A DNA stretch of 5,715 nucleotides, taken from contig JAITPE010000012.1 of NCBI GenBank assembly GCA_031289575.1, forward strand, positions 1-5,715, read 5' to 3'. Positions 1-5,573 of this stretch are shown one piece after another. Within the stretch, counting starts at the first letter, position 1. Every line of letters begins with the position of its first letter. The stretch comes from Spirochaetia bacterium (GTDB taxonomy: Bacteria; Spirochaetota; UBA4802; UBA5550). The position numbers and the translations under genes are program-made. Below the pieces are notes generated by a model. The model worked only from the letters and a program-made list of their open reading frames with translations. It was not told the DNA's origin and did no database searches.

Positions 1-150
1 TTTGTAAATTCGCTCTACATAGAAGATTTCAGGCTTGACGGGAGGAAAATATCAGACATGGTCATTAAAGAATTGGAAGGGGATGGCCCGCTTTCCTACA
101 ACAGCGTTCTTCCTTTTTATGCGAGAAAACCCACCGCAGCCCGCCCATAG
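1..150 (+). CDS. C-terminal end of an unidentified protein (5' truncated)
   Basis: Frame 1 is open from the window edge to a TAG at 148-150 and gives 49 residues beginning FVNSLYIEDFRLDG and ending YARKPTAARP. The composition looks like a real protein: mixed charged and hydrophobic residues, a plausible amphipathic stretch (KISDMVIKELEG) and no low complexity. The start lies upstream of the window, so the length, promoter and domains cannot be seen. I do not recognise the family and assign no function. The gene converges on the PilZ-like gene, leaving 29 bp between the two stop codons. A short inverted repeat spans its last codons. Another plus-strand frame (from about 35) overlaps it, but this frame reads more like protein and ends cleanly before the opposing gene. 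Confidence 0.6.
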   Translation, partial: FVNSLYIEDFRLDGRKISDMVIKELEGDGPLSYNSVLPFYARKPTAARP

Positions 151-155
151 GGCTG
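137..155. other. Weak inverted repeat at the junction of two convergent genes
   Basis: CAGCCC (137-142) and GGGCTG (150-155) form a 6-bp GC-rich stem with a 7-nt loop. It lies over the stop codon of the plus-strand gene and just past the stop of the minus-strand PilZ-like gene. Neither side carries a good U-tract: the minus side has only a TTTT about 12 nt beyond the stem. It could be a weak bidirectional terminator, but this is uncertain. Confidence 0.25.
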
Positions 156-179
156 TATGCTGCAGATTTGCGCGCCGTA

Positions 180-1334
180 TTAATTTTTGCCAGCCTTTAG
201 ATTTTTTATCAGGTTGGCCTTGTAAGCGGCCTCCATGGGCAGGAGTACCTCATAGAAACGCTTCATTTCATCCTTTCTCGAAGAATTTCCGGTAAAATCA
301 ATGCCGATAAACATGTCCTTTCCCAACTTATAGGCTGATTTTATTTCTCCGTTGATTGTTATTGGCGCCTGCATTTTAAACAGTATATCAAAAACAAGCC
401 TCTTTACTTTTGATATACCATTCATGAGGTCTGGATCGGTAATTTTCAGTTTTACTCCGTCACGGCTTATGTCCGCGATAGGCTGGCGCACAGTGAAAAG
501 CTTGGTATTCGCCTCCTGTATTTGGCCTATCAGGTTCATGGACTTCTCTTTCATGTCAAAAATAGCGTCAATATCCAACGTTGCTGTTTTTGAGTTGATT
601 CTTATGTAGCCGAAAGGTGAAGCCTCTTTATCGGACACGTATATAAAAGGAGTAATCGCTATGGATTTATAGCCTTTTTCTGCGTTAAATTTCATGAAAC
701 GCGCCAAGTCCTTGCCGTAGATCTCTGTCACGTCAATAAAATTGTCGTTCATGGCTTTGTATGACTCGGCATCGGATGTATCGCTTATGAGAACATTCTT
801 GCCTGTTTTTTTGATGTTGTTGAGCAGCGCGTCTGTTTCGCTGGATTTAAAGACATCAACATTAACAATATCGGCCATTTTTGCGTTAAGCGATTTAAAC
901 TGATCAAGAACAACCTTTATGGTGGTTGGAATTTTGTAATCGGTTAGATCAATGTTATAATTGGCTATTTTAAAGTTTGTGGCCGCGACCTCTCCCTCTT
1001 CTAATTTAAAACGAAGCCCTTTTCTGCCGTGAAGGGCTTTCCTGGCCGCCTTAATGCGGCAAAGAAAATACCCGGGGCCTTTTTTTTCTATCAATTCAAG
1101 GTCTATTTCGACATATTTATCGGCAAGCCCATATATGGAAAACATTTTATCCGGAGTATACGATGGATCGGTAACAATCAATATTGAGTTGTTTTCAAGA
1201 TACTCGTTTATGTTGACCTCTGTTTTTTCCAAAGAAAAACAGACATACAGCTTGATGTTCTGAAACTTTTGTTTCAGAACATCAATCAGTTCAGCGACAT
1301 TGCTGAATCCTTCAAATTGTCTTTTATCGTTCAA
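180..1334 (-). CDS. PilZ-like domain protein of unknown function, resembling the spirochaete DUF1577 group
   Basis: A 384-residue, probably cytoplasmic protein without signal peptide or membrane segment. The C-terminal region (about 275-370) reads like a PilZ domain: D288-I-S290-R-D-G293 fits the (D/N)xSxxG motif, followed by beta-strand-like segments, a GEI segment near 329 and an IGIDF strand near 343. Residues about 75-145 look like a beta-rich N-terminal PilZ-partner domain; 146-235 look like an alpha/beta linker. PilZ domains typically bind cyclic di-GMP through an upstream RxxxR plus the DxSxxG motif. I see no RxxxR at the usual distance, only R283, so ligand binding is doubtful. The DUF1577 similarity is from memory, not a search. 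The start is TTG at 1334-1332 with a weak upstream GGA; the frame is closed by TAA about 30 nt upstream and no ATG lies between, and the next in-frame Met is residue 64. The gene lies downstream of the small basic-protein gene on the same strand but is separated from it by a terminator. Confidence 0.72.
   Translation of the reverse strand: MNDKRQFEGFSNVAELIDVLKQKFQNIKLYVCFSLEKTEVNINEYLENNSILIVTDPSYTPDKMFSIYGLADKYVEIDLELIEKKGPGYFLCRIKAARKALHGRKGLRFKLEEGEVAATNFKIANYNIDLTDYKIPTTIKVVLDQFKSLNAKMADIVNVDVFKSSETDALLNNIKKTGKNVLISDTSDAESYKAMNDNFIDVTEIYGKDLARFMKFNAEKGYKSIAITPFIYVSDKEASPFGYIRINSKTATLDIDAIFDMKEKSMNLIGQIQEANTKLFTVRQPIADISRDGVKLKITDPDLMNGISKVKRLVFDILFKMQAPITINGEIKSAYKLGKDMFIGIDFTGNSSRKDEMKRFYEVLLPMEAAYKANLIKNLKAGKN
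1252..1285 (-). other. Perfect 15-bp inverted repeat (hairpin) in early codons of the PilZ-like gene
   Basis: TTGATGTTCTGAAAC (1252-1266) and GTTTCAGAACATCAA (1271-1285) are exact reverse complements separated by four bases. In the minus-strand mRNA this gives a 15-bp stem with an AAAA tetraloop at about nt 50-83 of the coding region, codons 17-28. The encoded residues (IDVLKQKFQNIK) fit smoothly into the protein, so the structure sits in a translated frame. No U-run follows, so it is not a classical terminator. Confidence 0.85.
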
Positions 1335-1373
1335 GATATTCCGGTTAATATTTTTAAGTTAAGCTCTTCAGTT

Positions 1374-1379
1374 ATTATC
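1374..1379 (-). promoter_or_regulatory. Possible -10 box for the PilZ-like gene
   Basis: GATAAT on the minus strand (5 of 6 matches to TATAAT) lies about 40 nt upstream of the TTG start, in the gap after the upstream terminator. No convincing -35 box is seen at 16-18 nt. A promoter is expected here because the terminator at 1421-1443 separates this gene from the basic-protein gene. Confidence 0.3.
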
Positions 1380-1414
1380 GGTTGTCCCTTTGTTACATTT
1401 TAGGATAATTTTGT

Positions 1415-1443
1415 AAAAAAAAAGAGGGATGAAATCCCTCTTT
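1415..1443 (-). terminator. Intrinsic terminator of the small basic-protein gene
   Basis: AAAGAGGGAT (1421-1430) pairs with ATCCCTCTTT (1434-1443) around a 3-nt loop. On the minus strand the stem runs directly into a run of nine T (complement of the A run 1415-1423, partly shared with the stem base). The stem begins 23 nt beyond the basic-protein stop codon. This is a textbook Rho-independent terminator in the minus direction. Confidence 0.85.
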
Positions 1444-1466
1444 GTTTAATATGGATAATTCCATAA

Positions 1467-1670
1467 CTACTTTTTGGCTTTAGCCTTTGGTTTTGCCTTG
1501 GCTTTAGCTTTTGGTTTTGTCGCGGCTTCTGTTTTTTTAGCTTCGACTGCCAGTTTTTTGAGTGAGGCTACTTGAGTGTCAAGAGCCTTGGCGTCTTGTT
1601 TCAGTTTCGCCGACTTTTTTTTCTTTGATTCTGCTTCTGTTAGCAACTGTTTGGAAGTCTTACCTGCCAT
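1467..1670 (-). CDS. Small Lys/Ala-rich basic protein with histone-H1-like tail
   Basis: A 67-residue, highly basic protein. The N-terminal two thirds (MAGKTSKQLLTEAESKKKK onward to about residue 50) look helical and possibly coiled-coil, with a regular alternation of Lys and hydrophobic residues. The tail is a KPKAKAKA-type low-complexity repeat resembling the tails of bacterial histone-H1-like proteins, so DNA or RNA binding in the nucleoid is a reasonable inference; no specific family is recognised. The start is set by a strong GAGGTGA Shine-Dalgarno site (1679-1685) placed 8 nt before the ATG at 1670. A GTG four codons upstream lies inside that site and is unlikely to be used. The gene has its own consensus -10 box and intrinsic terminator, which suggests a monocistronic and well-expressed unit. 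It is divergent from der. It could instead be a ribosome- or RNA-associated protein. Confidence 0.75.
   Translation of the reverse strand: MAGKTSKQLLTEAESKKKKSAKLKQDAKALDTQVASLKKLAVEAKKTEAATKPKAKAKAKPKAKAKK
1474..1519 (-). repeat. 24-bp tandem repeat encoding the KPKAKAKA tail
   Basis: Segments 1474-1495 and 1498-1519 are 22-bp copies with a single mismatch (1485 versus 1509), offset by 24 bp. Because 24 is a multiple of three, the repeat adds an in-frame 8-residue KPKAKAKA unit to the tail of the small basic protein. This indicates a recent tandem duplication and a tail whose length may vary. Confidence 0.8.
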
Positions 1671-1712
1671 AATTAATCTCACCTCGGTTTGATTTTTGTT
1701 TAGGAAATTAAA

Positions 1713-1718
1713 ATTATA
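1713..1718 (-). promoter_or_regulatory. Consensus -10 box for the basic-protein gene
   Basis: The minus strand reads TATAAT exactly, 42 nt upstream of the ATG, predicting a short leader of roughly 35 nt that contains the strong Shine-Dalgarno site. The region 16-18 nt further upstream is only AT-rich (AAATAA), with no good -35 box. The long A/T tracts beyond it (about 1750-1790) could act as an UP element; that part is inference. Confidence 0.5.
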
Positions 1719-1751
1719 CTAAGTGTGGTTTGAATTTATTTTTATGCAAGC

Positions 1752-1812
1752 AAATTTTTTTTTATTTAGCAAATATCGTAAATTTTTTTTCAAAATAAAC
1801 AGAATAAAATTT
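1752..1812. other. AT-rich divergent intergenic segment with A/T tracts
   Basis: Three AAAT(n) tracts begin at 1752, 1780 and 1807, the first two followed by runs of nine and eight T. They lie between the divergent basic-protein and der promoters. The spacing of 27-28 bp is not a whole number of helical turns, so strong phased bending is not implied. The segment contains no open reading frame worth calling. Confidence 0.4.
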
Positions 1813-1815
1813 AAT

Positions 1816-1846
1816 TTGACCTTAAACGCTCAAGATTCATGATGAT
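1816..1846 (+). promoter_or_regulatory. Possible der promoter
   Basis: TTGACC (1816-1821) matches five of six bases of the -35 consensus. The best -10 candidate is GATGAT (1841-1846), 4 of 6 and 19 nt away, so the -10 assignment is weak. An AAGGAG Shine-Dalgarno site follows at 1853-1858, six nt before the der ATG. Confidence 0.35.
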
Positions 1847-1864
1847 GATTTTAAGGAGACAAGA

Positions 1865-3187
1865 ATGTCAAAACAAATTCCAGTAGTAAGTATTGTAGGC
1901 AGGCGTAATGTGGGGAAATCAACTCTTTTTAACGCTGTCATTAAAGAAAAAAAAGCCATTGTGGACGAATACGCCGGACTCACAAGAGATGTCTTATCGT
2001 ACAATATGAGCTATGAGGGCAAAAATTTTATTCTTTCAGATACTCCTGGGCTTGATTTGCCCGGCAATGAGGAACTTTCATTGGCTATTCTTGAAAAAGC
2101 CGAAAGGCAGCTTGTTAATTCATCTGTAATAATTTTTCTCATGGAGTATCCGGGCCCCGGCTCGTACGATTGGAAGCTCGCGGAAAGGCTCCGCAGGCTC
2201 TCTGTTCCGGCCATTATAGCCGTAAACAAGATGGATAACAATGAGCGCATGGAAAATGTATCCAATTTTTATGAAATGGGATTCAATGACATCATTCCTG
2301 TGTCCGCGCTTAACAGAAAGAACATCAATATGCTGATGAACCGTCTTTCCGAAATTTTGCCGCACTCCGGAGGCGAAATCAAGGAGCCTGATATAACAAT
2401 TGCCATTGCGGGCAGGCCTAATTCTGGAAAATCAACCCTTTTGAACGCGCTCATGGGCTTTGAACGGGCAGTTGTTTCGGATATTCCGGGCACAACAAGG
2501 GATTCTGTCGATGATTTCTTCGCTTATCACGGCAAACTTGTGAGGATTGTCGACACCGCCGGAATCCGCAGAAAAAGCAAATCGGCGGACGGCATTGAAT
2601 TTTTTTCATTCAAGCGCGCGCTTGATTCAATACACAGGTGCGATATTGTTATACATCTCATTGATGCGTTAGTCGGAATATCCGAGACCGACAAAAAAAT
2701 ATCCGACGCTGTTGTTAAAGAAGGAAAACCGATGATTATTGCCGTAAATAAATGGGATGCCATAGAAGAAAAAGACCACAAGACCTTCGAGGAGTTCAAG
2801 GACAAAACAATATTTAAATTTTACAAGGCGTATGACTTTCCTATAATATCAATATCAGCCAAAAACAAGGTGAGAATAGACAAAATAGTCCAAAAAGCCG
2901 TTGAACTCAAGGAGAAGTCGTCTCAAAGAATCGACACGCCGAAGCTGAACAAGCTTCTTGAAAGGCTGCAAAAATCCGGCGCTCTTCCGCAAACCGGCGG
3001 CCGCATCCGCGTGTATTATGCCGCGCAGATCAATACGGTTCCGCCGCAGTTTAAATTTTTTGTGAACAACGCCTCCCTTTTCAGGAAGGACATCATCCGT
3101 TATTTCGAAAAAGAACTGCAGAAAGAATTCAACCTAAAGGGAATCCCGGTCATCATTCACCTTGAGGGGAAAAAACCGAGAAATTAA
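1865..3187 (+). CDS. der: Ribosome biogenesis GTPase Der (EngA)
   Basis: Der is an essential GTPase with two tandem G domains that helps assemble the 50S ribosomal subunit. The 440-residue product has the full family layout and usual length. G domain 1: GRRNVGKS (12-19), switch Thr40 in GLTRD, DTPG (59-62), NKMD (121-124) and a G5-like SAL (147-149). G domain 2: GRPNSGKS (183-190), GTTRD (209-213), DTAG (230-233), NKWD (295-298) and SAK (331-333). The C-terminal KH-like domain (about 355-440) contains the PPQFKFFVN signature around 393-401. Domain 1 is the more divergent: R14 replaces the usual Pro of the P-loop motif, DTPG replaces the usual DTGG, and EYPGPGSYD (94-102) replaces the usual acidic loop. 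The ATG has an AAGGAG site at six nt spacing. The gene converges on tRNA-Asn. Confidence 0.96.
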   Translation: MSKQIPVVSIVGRRNVGKSTLFNAVIKEKKAIVDEYAGLTRDVLSYNMSYEGKNFILSDTPGLDLPGNEELSLAILEKAERQLVNSSVIIFLMEYPGPGSYDWKLAERLRRLSVPAIIAVNKMDNNERMENVSNFYEMGFNDIIPVSALNRKNINMLMNRLSEILPHSGGEIKEPDITIAIAGRPNSGKSTLLNALMGFERAVVSDIPGTTRDSVDDFFAYHGKLVRIVDTAGIRRKSKSADGIEFFSFKRALDSIHRCDIVIHLIDALVGISETDKKISDAVVKEGKPMIIAVNKWDAIEEKDHKTFEEFKDKTIFKFYKAYDFPIISISAKNKVRIDKIVQKAVELKEKSSQRIDTPKLNKLLERLQKSGALPQTGGRIRVYYAAQINTVPPQFKFFVNNASLFRKDIIRYFEKELQKEFNLKGIPVIIHLEGKKPRN

Positions 3188-3196
3188 GGCAGGACG

Positions 3197-3225
3197 CAAA
3201 AAAGCCCGATTTTAAAATCGGGCTT
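3197..3225 (-). terminator. Intrinsic terminator downstream of tRNA-Asn
   Basis: AAGCCCGATTTT (3202-3213) and AAAATCGGGCTT (3214-3225) form a perfect 12-bp palindrome; in RNA it would fold with a small AU loop. On the minus strand the stem leads into a run of T continuing to 3198, 5 nt beyond the tRNA 3' end. On the plus strand no U-run follows, so any effect on der transcripts would be weaker. Confidence 0.82.
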
Positions 3226-3229
3226 GATG

Positions 3230-3302
3230 CTCCCCCGGCAGGACTCGAACCTACGACCCAGTGGTTAACAGCCACTTGCTCTACCAACTGAGCTACAGGG
3301 GA
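3230..3302 (-). tRNA. tRNA-Asn (anticodon GTT)
   Basis: A 73-nt cloverleaf on the minus strand: acceptor stem TCCCCTG/CGGGGGA (one T-G wobble), D arm GCTC-AGTTGGTA-GAGC, anticodon stem AGTGG/CCACT with loop CTGTTAA, a 5-nt variable loop, and T arm GTAGG-TTCGAGT-CCTGC. The anticodon GTT is at 3269-3267, with a normal T33. The discriminator base is G. CCA is not encoded (CAT follows), so the cell must add it with a CCA-adding enzyme. The gene lies downstream of the histidine kinase on the same strand and may have its own promoter there. The intrinsic terminator is 5 nt beyond its 3' end. Confidence 0.97.
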
Positions 3303-3307
3303 ATATG

Positions 3308-3352
3308 ATGCCGGCTCATGTGCAAAAAACGCGGAGCCTCCCATGACGGCAT
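3308..3352 (-). other. Inverted repeat in the tRNA-Asn leader region
   Basis: ATGCCG (3308-3313) pairs with CGGCAT (3347-3352), and the inner GGCTC (3313-3317) can pair with GAGCC (3334-3338). The segment lies between the kinase stop codon and the tRNA 5' end. On the minus strand a T-run (3325-3330) follows a short GC-rich stretch, but no strong terminator stem is formed. It could be a processing structure or a leaky terminator after the kinase. Confidence 0.3.
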
Positions 3353-3358
3353 AAATGG

Positions 3359-3388
3359 TTAATAGCAATTATGGCTGTTCTGTGTCAA
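3359..3388 (-). promoter_or_regulatory. Possible tRNA-Asn promoter overlapping the kinase stop
   Basis: The minus strand carries a perfect TTGACA at 3388-3383, inside the last codons of the kinase gene. TATTAA (4 of 6) follows after 18 nt at 3364-3359. Transcription would begin near 3352 and give a leader of about 50 nt before the tRNA. The weak -10 keeps confidence low. Confidence 0.4.
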
Positions 3389-4769
3389 TATATTTTTTAT
3401 GTTTTTTTCTTGTCTGATTTTTACCTAAAACGACCTGTACAGTAAACGTGCTGCCGGTACTTGTTGCGGATATTACTCCGCCGTGATTGCCCGCTATTCC
3501 TTCGGCAATAGCGAGCCCCAGGCCGTTTCCGGGAATTCTTTCAGGAGCGAAGCGCTGAAAAGGCTTAAAAACAGAGCCGAGGGCCTCATCGGGGACGGGC
3601 GTATCCGTGTTGTTTGTGATTTCTATTATTACCTCATGGTTCTTTTCCGTAAGCGAGCATTTTATGTTTCCGTTTTCCGCGGAATACCTGACCGCGTTGT
3701 CGTAAAGTATGTCGAAAAGTTCATTAATGTCGTGCTTTACGCCTTTTATTACAATGGGAATTTTTGAATACTCGGACTTGCATTTGATTTTTCTCTGCTT
3801 CATGAGCTCGCCGAACTTCATGGCTGTTTCCGAGTCGGTATCGGTCAGGCTTACGTCGCTGTACTCGTTGTTTTCGTGAGCGGTATCCACCCGTATAAAT
3901 TCAATTATTTTGTTGGTAAGGCGTACCATTGATTCTATTTCCTGCATTACGGAGGAAAGAATTTTGTCGGCATCGCTTCTTTGTGAGGGATGAATCTTAT
4001 CTCGCAGAATTTCAAGCGAAACCGATATTCTTGTCAAGGGCGAACATATTTGGTGCGATATATTCGCGGTGAGTTTCTTTGTTTCATCGATCATCTGAAG
4101 CACGCGCCCCGACATAATATTAAAGGCTTTCGCGAGCTCGCCCACCTCATCGCTTGATGTTTCAAGAACCCTTTTGTCAAATTCGCCTCGTGAAATTGCG
4201 TTTGCCGATTCTGTAAGGTTTTTCAGCGGTTTCGTTATTTTTCGTGAAACAGGCAGAAGAACCATGGCGATTATGATCGTAATCATGGCCAAGGCCGCGA
4301 GGAAGTAAAAATCCACCAATCTGGGATACTTTTCTTTCACTATATAGAAAATTCTTTCTCCGTTGACCGACCTTACAATGAGAGAGCCGAAGGGCGGCTT
4401 CTCAAACTCTATTTCGATTCCGTATTCATCGAACTTTTTCATTTTTCCCGGAAACTTGGGCCGCTTCTTCCATGAGTTTGACGCTATGCTGTTTCCGTCC
4501 TTATCCTCAAGCCAAATGTTCACATCCCATACCTTCGCGAGATCGCCAAGAAACTTTGTGTAATAAGCCGCTTCTGTGGAAGCGGGCATCTCCTCAGATG
4601 CCTTCTCTCTCAGCAGAAAGGATGTCGCCCATATCTGCGTCTGAAACCTTAGGAGCACATCGCCGTGGGAGATGATTAACTTGTAGATTATGCCGCTAAA
4701 GGTCATGGCCGCGATAACTATAGTCATAACAGTTATAAAAAATTTTATATACAATCGTGATATTTTCAT
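3369..4769 (-). CDS. Membrane sensor histidine kinase (HAMP-HisKA-HATPase)
   Basis: Sensor kinase of 466 residues, expected in the cytoplasmic membrane, that would pass phosphate to the upstream response regulator. Order: TM1 about 5-34; extracytoplasmic sensor of about 115 residues; TM2 about 152-174; HAMP about 175-228 (ITKPLKNL, then SSDEVGEL); HisKA with phosphoacceptor H239 in ISHQICSPLT; catalytic domain with N box DNAVRY (N358), F box VFKPFQRF and G2 box GNGLGL (414-419). The layout resembles CpxA-type kinases. Two oddities: the acidic residue after the His is Gln (HQ, not HE or HD), and the G1 box reads NNTDTPVP instead of a DxGxG form. The ATG at 4769 overlaps the regulator stop codon as ATGA, implying translational coupling; an ATG nine codons upstream lies inside the regulator and is less likely. 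The C-terminal tail is basic (TRKKHKKY). The signal sensed is unknown. Confidence 0.92.
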   Translation of the reverse strand: MKISRLYIKFFITVMTIVIAAMTFSGIIYKLIISHGDVLLRFQTQIWATSFLLREKASEEMPASTEAAYYTKFLGDLAKVWDVNIWLEDKDGNSIASNSWKKRPKFPGKMKKFDEYGIEIEFEKPPFGSLIVRSVNGERIFYIVKEKYPRLVDFYFLAALAMITIIIAMVLLPVSRKITKPLKNLTESANAISRGEFDKRVLETSSDEVGELAKAFNIMSGRVLQMIDETKKLTANISHQICSPLTRISVSLEILRDKIHPSQRSDADKILSSVMQEIESMVRLTNKIIEFIRVDTAHENNEYSDVSLTDTDSETAMKFGELMKQRKIKCKSEYSKIPIVIKGVKHDINELFDILYDNAVRYSAENGNIKCSLTEKNHEVIIEITNNTDTPVPDEALGSVFKPFQRFAPERIPGNGLGLAIAEGIAGNHGGVISATSTGSTFTVQVVLGKNQTRKKHKKYIDTEQP

Positions 4770-5461
4770 TCTATGAACATGTACCCTATTCCCCAAACTG
4801 TTTTAATGCGGTTCTTGTCGCCGCATACGCTTTCAATTTTACTCCGCAGGCGGCTTATTTGCACGTCAATGCTCCTGTCAAACGCGATGAAGTCTCTGCC
4901 TCGGGCTTCGTTCATGATTGAGTCCCTTGAGAACGCGATATTCGGGCTTGCCATAAGGCATTCAAGTATGCTGTACTCGGTCTTTGACAGCTCGATTTTT
5001 TTGACGCCGCATTCAAGGCTCAGGCTCTCCGGATTGAGGCTTAAATTGCCGGCTGTAATTTTTTTAAGTCCCGACGGCGGTGGAGTCGGCTTGCTTTTGT
5101 CGTAGCCGTACCTGCGCAGAACAGCCTTCATGCGGGCAAGCAGTTCCCTTGAGTTGAAGGGTTTGGGAATATAGTCATCGGCGCCAAGCTCCAATCCCAC
5201 TATGCGGTCGGTTTCGCTTCCCTTGGCAGTGAGCATTATGATTGGAATCTGGTACGGTCTTATTTCCCTGAGTATCTCTATGCCGTTTTTTACCGGAAGC
5301 ATTACATCCAAGAGAATGAGTTCCGGAGCGACACTCTCTATTTTTTCGGCCACGCCGTTGCCGTCCTCATGGTGAAAGACCTCGAATCCGTATTCGTAGA
5401 GGTACTGTGATATGAGTTCCCTGAGTTTGGCGTCGTCATCTATCATCAGAATTTTTATCAT
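4766..5461 (-). CDS. OmpR/PhoB-family response regulator
   Basis: A 231-residue two-component regulator. The receiver domain (1-117) has the acidic pocket D8/D9, phosphoacceptor D52 in LLDVMLP, conserved T78 and K100 in the KPF motif. A Pro-rich linker (124-130) leads to a winged-helix DNA-binding domain (about 135-231) with a recognition-helix region (FDRSIDVQISRLRSKIE, 194-210) and the terminal TVWGIGYMF hairpin. All the residues needed for phosphorylation are present. It would control transcription in response to the kinase encoded immediately downstream, with a 4-bp ATGA overlap. The start is the ATG at 5461, supported by GAAAGGA (5469-5475) seven nt upstream and by the normal family N terminus (MIKILMIDDD). 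The frame stays open upstream to about 5623, but that extension does not resemble a receiver domain. Its target genes cannot be read from this window. Confidence 0.95.
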   Translation of the reverse strand: MIKILMIDDDAKLRELISQYLYEYGFEVFHHEDGNGVAEKIESVAPELILLDVMLPVKNGIEILREIRPYQIPIIMLTAKGSETDRIVGLELGADDYIPKPFNSRELLARMKAVLRRYGYDKSKPTPPPSGLKKITAGNLSLNPESLSLECGVKKIELSKTEYSILECLMASPNIAFSRDSIMNEARGRDFIAFDRSIDVQISRLRSKIESVCGDKNRIKTVWGIGYMFIE

Positions 5462-5573
5462 GTTCAAATCCTTTCTTCCGCGATAAATTCTGCAAGCCTT
5501 ATTTATGCCGGACGGTTTATGGTTTTTGCGGTAGCAATTTATTTTAGGGGGGGCAGAGCCCGTTTTCCAGACT

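Noticed and set aside
35..295. Plus-strand open frame of 86 codons at the left end
   Set aside because: It overlaps both the frame-1 gene end and the 3' end of the minus-strand PilZ-like gene, and its composition (many Pro, Phe, Arg, Cys) is not protein-like.
1671..1682. GTG start four codons upstream for the basic protein
   Set aside because: This GTG lies within the Shine-Dalgarno sequence that serves the ATG at 1670.
3153..3368. Minus-strand open frame covering the tRNA-Asn region
   Set aside because: It reads straight through the tRNA gene and the terminator, so it is a by-product of those structures.
4770..4796. Kinase start nine codons upstream
   Set aside because: It would overlap the regulator by 31 bp; the ATGA overlap at 4766-4769 is the typical coupled arrangement and starts just before TM1.
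4773..5105. 110-codon plus-strand open frame antisense to the response regulator
   Set aside because: It is opposite the conserved winged-helix domain, has no good ribosome binding site and no recognisable protein features.
5551..5565. GGGC-AGA-GCCC followed by TTTT as a plus-strand terminator
   Set aside because: The stem is only 4 bp and no plus-strand gene ends nearby.
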